From the NCBI GenBank assembly GCA_905116865.2, contig CAJHNH020008455.1, positions 1,409,580 through 1,473,579 on the forward strand: DNA of 64,000 nt. The letters are read 5' to 3'. Below the pieces are notes generated by a model. That model was not told where the DNA came from and made no database searches. It saw only the letters and a list, made by a program, of their open reading frames with translations. Shown here piece by piece: positions 1-38,929 of this stretch. Every line of letters starts with the position of its first letter. Positions within the stretch are counted from its first letter, which is position 1. A program made the position numbers and the translations under genes. Source of the stretch: Candidula unifasciata. Its lineage: Eukaryota > Mollusca > Gastropoda > Stylommatophora > Geomitridae.

Positions 1-264
1 GAGGTTGGTGATATCTGCAGCAATGAACCTCAAGGGCTTGGGACACTAAAGAAAAAGAAGAAGAAGAAGAAAAATTGTCAATGTGGAAATAAAAAATAAA
101 GGGACTGTCAATTTACCAAAAACAATTAACAGTGATACCTTCCGTACCTTTTAATTTTCATGTTCCTTAACCTTTTAATTTTCATAATTTTTAACCTTTT
201 AATTTTCATGAATTAAAAAAAAAAGTTTAAAACATGCAGTCAATATGTTCTTCTGTGCTTTCAG

Positions 265-495
265 GTACATTTGGCATATAGGGCTTAATTTATATTTGAT
301 ACACTAGTCAGCACTTGGTGGGTGATGTGGTCAACATAACACCAGCCGCCTTGACTTCCCAGACATTTACCTGGACATATTTAAAGCCAGTTGACCTGGG
401 AGCCAAGGAAAATTCTTTAAAAAAAAAAAGTCCTGAACCTGCAACCTTCAGACCCGTAGGCGAGCATCTAACTGCTACACTACAGCGGCTCCCAT
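265..495 (-). mobile_element. tRNA-derived SINE, family A
   Basis: Minus strand starts GGGAGCCGCTGTAGTGTAGC (tRNA-like head, B-box region GGTTGCAGG) and ends near the family tail gcatatagggct. Body contains gacctgggagccaagg. Confidence 0.75.
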
Positions 496-1014
496 AAAGG
501 GCTGTAATATTTATTGTATACACATGAGACAGAACAAAATGGGGCGTAAACACCAGTGGGGCTGCCCCAAAGGTAAGCAGATATGAATGATAGCATGTAC
601 ATCATAATAAACAGACAAAAGGAGATACATGTATTGCACTGAAGTATGAACATCATAATGACAGAAAAGTCATCAGACTAGAATCCAAAATGTGAATTCA
701 ACTTCAACATCTGCACCTTCTTCTTTTATAGAACTATTCCTATCAACAAAAGACTATGGCATGCTCAGTCTGCAGAAAGTTTGTCGATTAAACAAAAACA
801 GGTAAGCAGCACATGAATAAGAATGATTTAAACATAATACAACTGAACAGAGTCATATATGTAGAAATCCTATCTTGATATATGGAAGTGAATCATGGAC
901 ATTTGGTAAATTAGTGAAAACTTTTTTGGAAGTTGCGGAGATGTGGTTTCGTAGACGATTTATGAGGATACACTGGACAGATAAAAGGAGTAATGAATGT
1001 CATGAAAGAAACTG

Positions 1015-1270
1015 GCTCATGAAGAACGAAGAGAACTGATTACCCACATCACAAAGAGACAATCTGCATTCTTTCAAAATGTGATGAGAAGGAGAAAACT
1101 ACAGTACACCGTGACAGTCGGAAAGTTGGAGGGGAGAAGAGGCAGACAGAGAGAAAAGATGCTGGACAGTTTGACATCATGGCATGGAGGATCATCTGTG
1201 CCAGAGGTGATTGAAAGAACACGAGCCAGAAGACTGTGAATGGACATGACTACCAATGCCACACGGTATG
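1015..1270 (+). mobile_element. LINE 3' fragment (HVMRR family)
   Basis: Reads RELITHITKRQSAFFQ, MRRRKLQ, RRGRQREKMLDSLTSWHGG; 3' end of a LINE also found at 6130-6400, 7542-7779, 30450-30690 and, on minus, 2940-3185. Confidence 0.75.
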
Positions 1271-2480
1271 GATTTTGAGAAGAAGAAACAAATTCAGAAA
1301 TGACTACTCAGTCAGCTTCTTACTATGGGTTGGTGTAAAGACAAAACGTGCTAACGACATAGCTTTCTGCAAACTTATTCATCTTGTGCTTTTTTTTTTA
1401 AAGAATTATTAATCTTTACCCACTGTTTGTTTCACTGAGATTTGTATCTTTCCAGTGATTGTTTCTCTTAAAACTGTTCTTCTTCTAGTAAGATTGTCTC
1501 TTCTTTATCTAAAGTTAGCTTCTCTGGGAACCTTTTTTTTTTTAAATCTGAGATATTGAAAAATAATATATAATGTTTGCTTAGTCATATAGTCTTTGTT
1601 TCTCTGAGATCTTTCCTTGTTCATCCATCTAGTGCTTTTTTCTCTGCAATTTTCATTTCACCAGTGCTCCTTTCTATGAGATATTTTCTTCACTATTATC
1701 TAGTGCTTTTCTTCTTCATCTAGACTCTTTCTGCAAGATCCTTTCTGTTTCATCAATCAGAGCCTCTTTTCTTAGATCCATACACAATATACCATTGACA
1801 GTAACTAACAATGGAATGATTGACTACAAAATGATGGAGTATTACTGCAGGTTTACTGTGACGTAAATGAAGGTCATGGGTACATTTCACAGCAGTGCCC
1901 TTAAGTTCACGAGTGCAATTTTTGTGGAGATCTCTGGGGATCATCGCTGAAGCGACGGAGCTTGTGATCTGTGCAGTGCTCTTGGCAGATGGCTAGCCGT
2001 TCTGCGGACATAACCTGAGCCATAGGGGATAAAACCCAGTGCAATGAAGTCAGACTTCTCAACTTTAACCCTTAACCTTTAAACTTTTAACTGTGATATA
2101 TAAGCCTGACCAAGAATTCAAATCAAACCCCCTTGACTACCAGCCCTACCCTGTCTGGACTTCAGGTTACCTTGTAACCATCGAGAGTCCCAATATAACT
2201 GCACGGTTTAATGGTGTTTCTGGGAGATTCTCATCTGACTAATGACATATTGCACCTTGTGTCACCGGGTGTTGATTGCTCAATGTGTGGTACTAGTGGG
2301 GGGTTTATTTTCACTTAGCGACTCAAAACAAGCCTCAAAATCATAACAGAATCATCAGTAAATGCTTTATGGAATCACTATTACACTCAAAGACCATTTA
2401 ACGCTGGGATGGGATTGGATAACTGCTCAATATTAGGAGACTAACTTCAGTCAGTCAGTACTGTCACAATGTGATTTTTT
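1270..2480. other. No gene recognised
   Basis: T-rich sequence with a loose repetition of tttctctgagat-like phrases (1430-1770), then unrecognised unique-looking DNA up to a LINE fragment. No exon of a known family was seen. Confidence 0.5.
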
Positions 2481-2840
2481 ATGATGGCCTTAATTTCTAG
2501 CAGTACACATTTAATTATTTTTTTTTTAATTTACCATATTACGGACAGACCAGAACAAGTCATTATTCTATGCCATAGAACAGGACACAATTGGCTTCAT
2601 AGCCACATGTACACAAAAATTAAAATCGGCGAATCAGCCATGTGCTCATGTGGACTGGCACCTGAGACAACAGATCACATCCTCCAAGACTGTCCCAAAT
2701 ACAACATATCAAGGCAAAACTTTTGGCCAAGAGAAAGAAAAACACCGGTGCAAGCCAAACCTTGCGGGTCACTGAATGAATTTACAAAAGACAGTGAAGT
2801 TCATATTAGAGACAGCCTTATTTCAAGTGAATGAAAGAAA
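2481..2840 (+). mobile_element. LINE C-terminal Cys/His fragment
   Basis: Encodes RTGHNWLHSHMYTKIKIG and CSCGLAPETTDHILQDCPKY, the same C-terminal type as at 46630-47340 and 11904-12269. Confidence 0.75.
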
Positions 2841-2939
2841 AAGATTTTCTCTTGTAATAAGAACTAATTGTTGGCCAGCACTTAGCTACCAGTGTCAAAC
2901 ATGGACCCTCACTACAACTTCTTCTTTTTATAGCCCATA

Positions 2940-3185
2940 CTTTGTGGCGCTGGTAGTCATGTATATCCACAGCCTTCTGTCTCATGTGCTTTAAATCAGT
3001 TCCGGACATATAATCTTAGATGCCATGATATCAAACTGCCCAGCATCTTCTCCCTTGGTCTCCCTCTGCCTCTTTTCCCCTCTAACCTTCCCACTATCAT
3101 AATGTGCTTCAGTTTTCTCCTTCTCATGACATGACCAAAGAATTCTGCTGCTCTGTAGCCTGAATAATGGTGGTGACATTCATAA
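2940..3185 (-). mobile_element. LINE 3' fragment (HVMRR family)
   Basis: Minus strand reads EFFGHVMRRRKLKHIMIVGR and GKRGRGRPREKMLGSL. It directly follows the 39-bp minisatellite, so the array's open frame runs into it. Confidence 0.75.
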
Positions 3186-3289
3186 AAAAGTTGTAAATTA
3201 AAGTATGAAGAGTATTTGTTCAACAGAGAATATCTGTTCAACAGACTATGTTCAGCACAAACATCTCTCTGTTTGTTCAAAAGGTTATA

Positions 3290-4560
3290 TTCTGTATGAC
3301 CATCTTGGTGATTATTTAATGGACTATGCTCTGGATGACCATCTTGGTGATTATTTAATGGACTATGCTCTGGGTGACCTTCTTGGTAATTGTTAAACAG
3401 ACTATGCTCTGGGTGACCTTCTTGGTAATTGTTAAACAGACTATGCTCTGGGTGACCTTCTTGGTAATTGTTAAACAGACTATGCTCTGGGTGACCTTCT
3501 TGGTAATTGTTAAACAGACTATGCTCTGGGTGACCTTCTTGGTAATTGTTAAACAGACTATGCTCTGGGTGACCTTCTTGGTAATTGTTAAACAGACTAT
3601 GCTCTGGGTGACCTTCTTGGTAATTGTTAAACAGACTATGCTCTGGGTGACCTTCTTGGTAATTGTTAAACAGACTATGCTCTGGGTGACCTTCTTGGTA
3701 ATTGTTAAACAGACTATGCTCTGGGTGACCATCTTGGTAATTGTTAAATAGACTATGCTCTGGGTGACCTTCTTGGTGATTTTTTAACAGACTATGCTCT
3801 AGATGACCATCTTGGTGATTATTTAACAGACTATGCTCTAGATGACCATCTTGGTGACTGTTCAATGGACTATGCTCTGGATGACCAACTTTGTTACTGT
3901 TCAACAGACTATGCTCTGGATAACTATCTTGGTGACTGTTTAACAGACTATGCTCTGGATGACTATCTTGGTGACTGTTCAACAGACTATGCTCTGGGTG
4001 ACCATCTTGGTGACTGTTCAACAGACTATGCTCTGGATGACCATCTTGGTGACTGTTCAACAGACTATGCTCTGGATGACTATCTTGGTGACTGTTCAAC
4101 AGACTATGCTCTGGATGACCATCTTGGTGACTGTTCAACAGACTATGCTCTGGGTGACCATCTTGGTGACTTTTCAATAGACTATGCTCTGGATGACCAT
4201 CTTGGTGACTGTTCAATAGACTATGCTCTGGATGACCATCTTGGTGACTGTTCAATAGACTATGCTCTGGGTGACCATCTTGGTGACTGTTCAACAGACT
4301 ATGCTCTGGATGACCATCTTGGTGACTGTTCAACAGACTATGCTCTGGGTGACCATCTTGGTGACTGTTCAATAGACTATGCTCTGGGTGACCATCTTGG
4401 TGACTGTTCAATAGACTATGCTCTGGGTGACCATCTTGGTGACTTTTCAATAGACTATGCTCTGGGTGACCATCTTGGTGACTGTTCAATAGACTATGCT
4501 CTGGATGATCATCTTGGTGACTGTTCAATACACAATGATCTGCATGACTGTTTTGTTGAA
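3290..4560. repeat. 39-bp minisatellite, about 32 units
   Basis: Tandem unit of 39 bp (core gactatgctctgggtgacc). Units in 3373-3750 are almost identical to each other (variant with cttcttggtaattgttaaa); units in about 3840-4540 form a second variant (catcttggtgactgttcaa). Since 39 is divisible by three, frames on both strands remain open. The longest, minus 4528-2996, would give a His/Glu/Asp-rich 13-residue repeat of the type NSHQDGHPEHS before running into LINE sequence. No splice link to merlin is apparent and no domain is recognised, so I treat it as a repeat, not a gene. Confidence 0.9.
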
Positions 4561-4573
4561 CTGTGAACTTTTC

Positions 4574-4579
4574 TTTAAT
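4574..4579 (-). promoter_or_regulatory. Candidate merlin poly(A) signal ATTAAA
   Basis: ATTAAA lies 90-95 bases past the merlin stop codon and about 15 bases before the 39-bp minisatellite begins. ATTAAA is the commonest variant poly(A) signal. If used, the 3' UTR is very short and ends at the edge of the array. Confidence 0.4.
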
Positions 4580-4667
4580 GATACAGATGTAAGAAATGTC
4601 CTAGCAGTAGATAAGGCACCGATGTAGAAAACAATGTCTGGAATCACTAGTTCAACCCAAGGCCCTG

Positions 4668-31353
<26,686 letters not shown>

Positions 31354-31955
31354 CTTGCACTACAGCTGACACTACAGCAGAGACGCCAGTCTTTTCTTCT
31401 ATATTCTCGCAAGTTTTGCTCAAGCTAGCTCTTCAAAATCATCTTACTCTTCCATATATTTCCACATCTGCATAAAGATTTTAACACAAACATATGGCAA
31501 TGTCAGCAACTGTTTTAACAAAGGGAATCATGCTGTTTTTAGTATCATGCCACAGGATTATGTGGGTGGTTTGTATGTCGATCATAGGTCATGGGTACCA
31601 CTCAAAATTCTCTTTAGATAAAAAAAGAAGGCATACGATTATAAGTATAAGGACTGATTGATTAATCAGTCTGTCCTCTCTGGGCTGCTGCCTAAAGATT
31701 TACTAAACCTTTATGAGATTTACAAATCTCAGTCTGGATGGCAGACCTACAAGGCAGATCTGATATAACCTGTTCAACCTACAAAAAAGATATAATCAGG
31801 GCACCTGCACAGCTACACAAGCCAGGTGTAACTGCAATCCTATACCAGTAAGGAGTAGTAAAAAGACTGCTAGCAAGTCTGATTAGAGGCCAGTTGGAAG
31901 GGATGAGATTTACCATAATGTTCTTTCTAGCTGCCCTCATTTCTCTGCCAAGCAA

Positions 31956-32131
31956 ATTTATACACAAATTGAACTACAGTTTAATTAATTTGCAACATGT
32001 GTTATTGAATGAATTTATTATTCTGAAGATAAATAAATGGGCCATTAGAACATTGTTATCTTCAAAATGATAATTCATTAAAAAACACATGTTGCAAGTT
32101 AATTAAACTGTAGTTCAATTTGTGTATAAAT
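31956..32131. mobile_element. Small hairpin MITE (176 bp)
   Basis: Left arm atttatacacaaattgaact and right arm agttcaatttgtgtataaat are exact inverts; pairing extends about 75 bp on each side of a short centre. No target duplication was clear. Confidence 0.82.
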
Positions 32132-32189
32132 CTACTAGATAACAATTGTTACCACCAACCGGCCACGCCAGCCTCACAAAAACAGGAAT

Positions 32190-32325
32190 CAAGTGTAATG
32201 GTGGACTGGAAAGAACAGAAGCAAAGGGTACGTTACCAGGAAACAAGGACAGTGGTCTACCAGCACAAAGATGGGCACAGGATATGAAAGACATCCTGGG
32301 TAGGAAAGTGCAAGCATAAGGAGAG
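32190..32325 (+). mobile_element. LINE 3' fragment
   Basis: gtaatggtggactggaaaga and gttaccaggaaacaaggaca; same kind as 13600-13790. Confidence 0.5.
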
Positions 32326-32353
32326 AAAGCTACTGAGACAAAGTTTCTTTATT

Positions 32354-32384
32354 GTGAGGGCCCTTTGGGAGCGAGTGAACAGTG

Positions 32385-32417
<33 letters not shown>

Positions 32418-32640
32418 CGCAGCTAGATCATTACAGTCTAAGGAGAAATGCGCTACGAGGAGTTACCAGGGGATCTGGCAAAACGCTCAACACTCAGGGG
32501 AAGGTTGAGACAGATATACAATCAGACGGTTACTGGTACCATCAGAATTGGAACTGTTCGCTTGATGCTGAAGATGGGGACTGAGCACTTATGGGAGCAT
32601 CCAGAGTGCTGTGATGTTGATTCTTAATTCAACATTTAAA
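32354..32640 (+). mobile_element. RNase H-type LINE 3' fragment with internal G-run
   Basis: Starts tgagggccctttgggagcga. At 32387-32417 a run of G interrupts the point where other copies read gcggaggcgcag. Continues to tgttgattcttaattcaaca. Confidence 0.8.
32387..32417. repeat. Poly-G tract inside an RNase H-type LINE fragment
   Basis: 31 G replacing the gcggaggcgc seen in sister copies. Confidence 0.9.
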
Positions 32641-32875
32641 GTTTCTTTCAGGCAGGCTGCAATAGGAGAGGTGTTCTGCAAAGCATTTGACACATGTTGA
32701 TGACACTCACTCACTTCTAAGTACTGCCTAGACTTACTAAGTTTACTGTGTCTAACTACTATCATGTTAAATAATGGTTCTGTATTTAACTCACATATAC
32801 TGAATAAATATGGTTTGGTACTTATTTATTATTAATAATAATACAGAGATTTATTTTGGGATGTCCTTGTCTGGT

Positions 32876-33855
32876 ATAAATGGAACAATGCTAGATTGTG
32901 TAAGAGCTTTTTTATACAGAAAGTGAAAGTGCCATCAGAACAAGAGCTGGCCTCACAGACTGGTTCCCAGTAACATCAGGAGTAAGGCAAGGGTGTGTTC
33001 TTTCACCTTTACTTTTTATATTGGTCATGGACAGTATTATTAAAATAGAAATAACGCCACCAGATGTCGATAACCTGGAGGACTTCAATCAATAAGCTGC
33101 TCTTTGCCGATGATCAGTGCATATACCAGTGAAAGAAAACAGCTTCAGGATCACATTAACCAACTACACAACAGTTGCCTTAAAAATCACATGAAGATTG
33201 ATACTAAAAAAAAAAAGTCATGAGAATAAGTAGAGAGCTACAAGCCATCGACATAAAGATTAATCAAAGTCTGAAACAAGTACAAGAATTTAAATACTTA
33301 GTAAACACTTTACATTCAATGGTAAAATAGACAGAGAGATAGAAATGAAAAGCCAACAATGTCACATACCAACTTGCTTCAATTTTAAAACACCCTGCTA
33401 TCTCCCCCCCCCCCCCCAAAAGACAAATTATAAATTAAATGTTTATACCGACTTTAGTTTACCAATGTCAGACTTGAACATTGACAAAAGAGCATGAAAG
33501 AAAACTAACCACATAGCTGTGAAAAAACCCCAGAAGAGATAGAGTGAGAAACGACTTGATTACGAGGACTGTTGAAACAACACCCATCGTCAAATTTATT
33601 AGCAAACTAAGAATGAAATGGTTTGGCCATCTATTGAGAATGAAACCAACGATGCCAGCAGCAAAAGCGTATAATCTGAAAATCACAACACCAAGAGACA
33701 GGAGAAGATCGAGAAGAAGACAGACTGAAGGAGTCACTGAAATCTTGAGACTGCATAACATCACGGCATTTCAAGCCACTGAGCGCGCCCTGGCTCAGCT
33801 GCCAAATGACTGAAGAGCTGCGATGCCTAGTGGGATAAGCAGATATTGACAAAAG
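32876..33855 (+). mobile_element. LINE copy B: decayed relative of copy A
   Basis: Starts inside the same RT domain (ataaatggaacaatgctag) and follows copy A to the same end (ttgacaaaagaagaat), with more stops. Its 3' open piece 33544-33813 retains RMKWFGHLLRM. At 33403-33418 a C-run replaces the sequence found in copy A. Confidence 0.85.
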
Positions 33856-33942
33856 AAGAATACACTTGTCAACAGTAGTTGTTGTTCTATATTTAAACAG
33901 ATGTTATTTGTACACTACTTTTTTTATTACAAATAAAATGTA

Positions 33943-34361
33943 GGCTATCCTCTGAATAACGGTCCCAAATTATGGAGGCTGAAAATATACCCTAACAGGG
34001 CCTCAGTCACATGTAAATTGCGGACCTCTTCCAGCGACTACACAGCATATCGGGAAAAAGTTTCCTCCAAGTTGAAGTCACTGCCGAGAGTATCTCCCAC
34101 GCTGCAGAGTGGAGCTAAACTAGATGGATGGGACACATGAGCAGCAGCTACTGCATCTCATGCAGCTTCCTCCAATTTTTTTTGCTTGTGAGTCCCAGCC
34201 ATCGAGTTTAGCCTCACTCTGTGCGTGTAGCGGCGCGGGAGATACTCTCGGCGGTATACTGTGTAGTCGCCAGAGGAGGTGCGCAATTTACAGGTGACTG
34301 AGGCCCTGTTAGGGTATATTTTCGGCCTCGATAATTTGGGACCATTATTCGGAGGATAGCC
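33943..34361. mobile_element. Palindromic MITE, 419 bp, 8-bp target duplication
   Basis: Flanked by exact aaaatgta copies (33935-33942, 34362-34369). Termini ggctatcctctgaataa / ttattcggaggatagcc. The inverted arms continue for nearly 200 bp each, interrupted by about 24 extra bases in the left arm. No coding capacity. Eight-bp duplications fit hAT- or Merlin-type transposases; the superfamily is not proven. Confidence 0.9.
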
Positions 34362-34430
34362 AAAATGTAAAATGTATTAATTACAAAGGTTGTGTAGGTC
34401 ATTTTTTCTTAGCTAGCGGGTGTAAACTTA

Positions 34431-35801
34431 TGAGGGGAAGTCAATAGGTAAGTCGCAAATGGTTATGGGATGGAAGGAAAATGTTGATGGTTTCTAAAAG
34501 TGTCATTAGGTGACAGCAACATCCAACTTTATGTCTCCATTTATTAGGTGGCACTAGGTGTTGAAAGCACATTCGCAACACAGAAACAAAATGGCGACTG
34601 CACTTACGGAGTGTACCCTCACATAACAATGTACTGTTGTGCGGTTTTTTTATTTTTGGGTGGGGGTAGGGAGGGGGGGGGGCAAAGGGCTGCCTGCAAA
34701 AGACATCCATAAGGAAATGCTTCCTGTTTATGCTGACAAATGTTTATCCCATAAAGCTGTGCATAACTGGGTAAAAAAAATGTTTTCAAGGAGGCTTTAA
34801 ATTATTGATAAAGTCCGATCTGGTGGTCCTGTTTAGACTGCAACAGATGCATCCGTGCAGCGAGTGGGGCAGAGGTGACGGGTGAGTAACAGTTGACTGA
34901 CTCTGTAGCAGCTGCAACAGGGTGCTCACATGGTTCAGCATACAACATAATGCATGATCGTCTTAAATTTAAGAGAGTGTGCTCAAGGTGGGTACCCAGA
35001 CAACTGACGGACACTGACGGACAAACACAAAATGAACCGATCATGTATGTTCTTGCAGCATGACTCAGTCAATATGCAGATGAAGGAGAAGACATGCTGA
35101 GCAGGATTATTACTGGGGATGAATCATGGGTGCATCACTACCATCCCAAATCAGAGTGTGCTTCAATGCAATGGAAACATCCTTTTTCACCTTGTGTTAA
35201 CAAATTCAAGGTAATGCCGTCAGCAAGGAAGGTTATGCTGACAGTATTCATTCTGGGATTGTTAAGGAGTGCTTTTAATCAATAAAAAAAAACAAAAAGA
35301 GGTGACAATGTGAATGCTGATTCATTCTGTAAAGTTGTGTCGATGCTTCATGATGTAATTCAAAGAAAATGTCAATGCCTGCTGACTAGAGGAGTACTGC
35401 TCCTTCATGACAATGCCAGACCACATACTGCTCTGTTAACTATAGAGAATTAGCATCTAAGGTGGGAACTTCTGGAACATCCACCTTACAGCTCTGACTT
35501 AGACTCTAGCGATCTGTACATTTTTGGTCTACTGAAAATCCAGCCACCTTGGCGGCAGATATTTCCCTAATGGCGCAGAAGTTAAATTTAAATGTGAAGT
35601 GAAAATGTGGTTTAGAAAATTGAGCATGCAGTTCTATGCAGCAGGTTTAGGAGGACTGATAAAACAATTGGACAGGTGCATAAATGTTGGTGAAAATTAT
35701 GTGTATGTTTGAAAATAAACGGTTTTTAAGTTGTTATTTTCTCAACTTTTATTTTTAAAAACCATTTGTGACTTACTTATACTTATTGACTTTCCCTTGT
35801 A
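34431..35801 (+). mobile_element. mariner (Tc1/mariner) element, decayed
   Basis: Ends are inverted: gaggggaagtcaataggtaa on the left and ttattgactttcccttgta on the right, next to TA. Transposase remnants in order: KGLPAKDIHKE, NWVK, ITGDESWVHHY (first catalytic Asp region), SARKVMLTVF, LLHDNARPHTA (second), and the C-terminal CINVG. Several stops and frameshifts make it inactive. Transposes by cut and paste at TA. Confidence 0.88.
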
Positions 35802-36635
35802 TAACTCCGGCGGGGAAGACGATGATGAACAACAACAGCAACAATAATAGCAACAACATACACCAGACAGCGGCTGAGGTACAGGGCCTTGTGCCTTGTC
35901 AGTAAATATTATTTATAACGAAATGATTATCATCACATTTTAATTTTGTTGACTGACTCACTGCTAAGACTAAGAGTAGCGATAACAATCTCCAATGTAA
36001 ACAAAGCCAAAACGAAAGTTGCGCAATTTGGTTGCGCAGAGGGATCCGCGGACCCGTGAAAATGTTTTGTTTCATAACGAATTATAAATTAATTTTTTTG
36101 ATTGCGATTCTAGCAGTTCAGAAGTGATGACATGCGCTCTTGGTCATTCAGAAGAGGCCACTCTATCGAACGACGCCTAAATTAGATAGCGATCTTTACT
36201 GAGCGTAATAAATTTCACTATTTGTCATGCGGTAACTAAATTTCATTAATATCTCCTTTTTAAAGTAAATATATATACTATTAAGTGTCATTTTTGGATT
36301 CTGTGTCCATTTTTACATAAAGATGTGCAGTTTTGCTAGAATCTGTATATCACAAAATTTACAGTTTAAATTTCTCCCGGTCACTTCTTTGACAGCTAAA
36401 TCGGCGATTTTTCAAAATGGCTACCGCATGGCCTAAACGAACTGTTTATTTCAGATTAATTAATCTAGTTATTTATAGAAACAGTTAAAAAATAATGCAA
36501 GTTTTGTTTGTATTTATAATTTACCTTCATTTAACTTTAATTTCACATGAGTTTTAATAATTTTAGATACCTGAAAATAATGTTTTAGCACGTTTTTAAC
36601 ATAGACTATTTTCTAGGGTATTTTGCGTTAAAAAT

Positions 36636-37024
36636 GGACATAGACAGTGGTTTTAACATTTTATAATAATAGTTTAAAATAAATATATAGTAGTTATTTA
36701 ATCATTTTTTTAATCTTTAGCCATTATAGCATTTTTTAAGCCATAACCTATCATTGGGCATGAACAACATTTTTTGTTTAAAGCCTTTTTACCCGTTGAT
36801 CCCCACTCCCCGCACCCAGACTGACATTTTGGACACAGACAGTGGTTTAAACATTTATATATATACTTTTAAATGAATATATGGTAGTTATTTAATCATT
36901 TTTTAAATCTTTAGCCATTGTAGCATTTTTTAAGCCATAACTTATCATTAGGCATGAATAACATTTCCTGTTTGAAGCCTTTTTACCTGTTGACCCCCCC
37001 CACTCACCGCACCCAGACTGATAA
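36636..37024. repeat. 195-bp tandem duplication
   Basis: Copies 36636-36830 and 36831-37024, both starting ggaca(t/c)agacagtgg and ending cgcacccagactga; about 90% alike by eye. Confidence 0.88.
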
Positions 37025-37620
37025 ATGTCTGCCACACATTTCTGCACTATGATTTTGTGGTGCATATTTATTGTCTCAAATAGTATAAATAACAGTTATT
37101 ATTTATGACTGATACTGTTTTAAAATTGTAGTATTGACTTATAGATGATGATTTAGATTTAAAAAGTTGATTAATAAAATTAATAATAATATATTATAAT
37201 ATTTTCAACTGAATAAATTCACTTACTTACAATTTATGATTAATAATATTTAATCACAGATCACGTAGGACATAGATACGTTAATAAAATATAATGTTAT
37301 TTTTCCTCTTACCTTATGAAATGCTGCTCCATGAAAACACAACATAAATCCAAAGCGAATCACAAAGGAGCTTATTTAATAATTTTACTCCATAAAAAAC
37401 ATAGCACTGAGTCAGAAATCAGGCATGAGAGGTTACCTTAGATTTTTTTGAACAAGTAAATAAAATATCGAGCAGTGACTAGTTAAGAAGAAGAGGGGAA
37501 CACTGTGGTGAAATGTCTCATCATCAATAAAATGAAAGAATAACTCGCAAAGATTAAAAAAGGGATTATGTTAAATCAGTAAGAGGGGCGCTCATTTTCA
37601 CCTGGTTATAAAACAATATA

Positions 37621-37830
37621 TAGGGGTCTTCGTAGCTAAGTGGTCAAGCCGTTAACCTCGCGCTCAGAAGATTATAGTACGTTAATTTACAACTGCGTTG
37701 TTCGACTCAAAAATTCATTTTTTTTTGGTTAGCGGAGACCTCTGAGGGCTGTTGCTGGAGCTACGGTATTCAGGCTTCGTGCTAAGCTCTCGGCATGCGC
37801 TAGCTGTTTAGTTATGTGGAGAAAGACAAA
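37621..37830 (+). mobile_element. tRNA-like SINE
   Basis: tcttcgtagctaagtggtca resembles a tRNA 5' half with an A box; B-box region is decayed (ttgttcgactc). Body cctctgagggctgttgctgg. Confidence 0.55.
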
Positions 37831-38024
37831 GCCATATAAAACCAGTAACGATGCAATGAAGTCAATCCACTCGCTATTGAACATTTTTTATTTAAACAAT
37901 GGAATAAAGCAAATTTCGGTCAGATGTATGCACACACTCACACACACACAAGTGAGAGTGCGAGAAAAAGCATTTTTCAACAAATAGAAAAAGATGCATC
38001 ATAACAGGAAGAATAGATACAAAA

Positions 38025-38125
<101 letters not shown>

Positions 38126-38929
38126 CAGTATACGTCTTGCAAGACTTACTGGATAATAATAATTAATTCTTAAGGTATTTAATTAATACTAATAATACTG
38201 ATAAATTGACTCATTTTTATGTTATTTAGGGGTAGCATCACATTATATTTTTAAAAAGGCAACAACTTTAGTTAGAGCTTGCTGCCCTGAAAGCAATGAC
38301 ATATGGTTGCTAAGGGGTTCAGCAAAAAACTTAAAAGTTATTGACATTAAACATGATAAATTTAGGTCCAGTTTTCACTTGGGAACACGCCGCCATCTTG
38401 TTTCTGTGTTTTCCAATAAGACAATTATAATTTTTTGGGGGCACTTTCCGTCACTGAAATGTGAATATCTCTGCTTAGAATTGACATACAGACTTCATTG
38501 AGGTACCGTTGGAATCGGTTTTTCAAACTCTATTCAGCTGTCTTGGTTTAAAAGTAAAAAACCTAATATTTAAATTTTGACTAAAATCCCTACTAAGAGT
38601 GATAATTAAATTGATATCTCAGAATACTCAGATGTACTGTCTAACTGCCTGTCCGTTGTAAGCTTAAAATGCGCTGATTATTATACAAACTGGCTACTGT
38701 GGAATAATAATAATAAGCGAACATGTAATGCCAACACATACAAATTATGTACATATTTACAACGGACGCTAGATAATAACAGGTAAGTAGTTTTTGTACG
38801 CAGCAACTTACATCCAGATACTATTGTTTACTTTTTATTCTTACGTCCGTCAACCATTTTGTTTTCAGGTTTCATGTAAAACTAGGATTAAAGTAAGTTA
38901 AAAATTAGGATAAGTTAGCGAAAAGACAA

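Noticed and set aside
2996..4528. 510-codon minus-strand frame as a novel repeat protein gene
   Set aside because: The frame exists because a 39-bp repeat without stops stays open; it ends in a LINE fragment and other frames are equally open. Kept only as a finding.
3290..4560. CRISPR array
   Set aside because: Repeats are directly contiguous without unique spacers, in a eukaryotic genome; a minisatellite.
37621..37700. Genuine tRNA gene
   Set aside because: A-box-like start but the B box and acceptor pairing are lost; interpreted as a SINE head.
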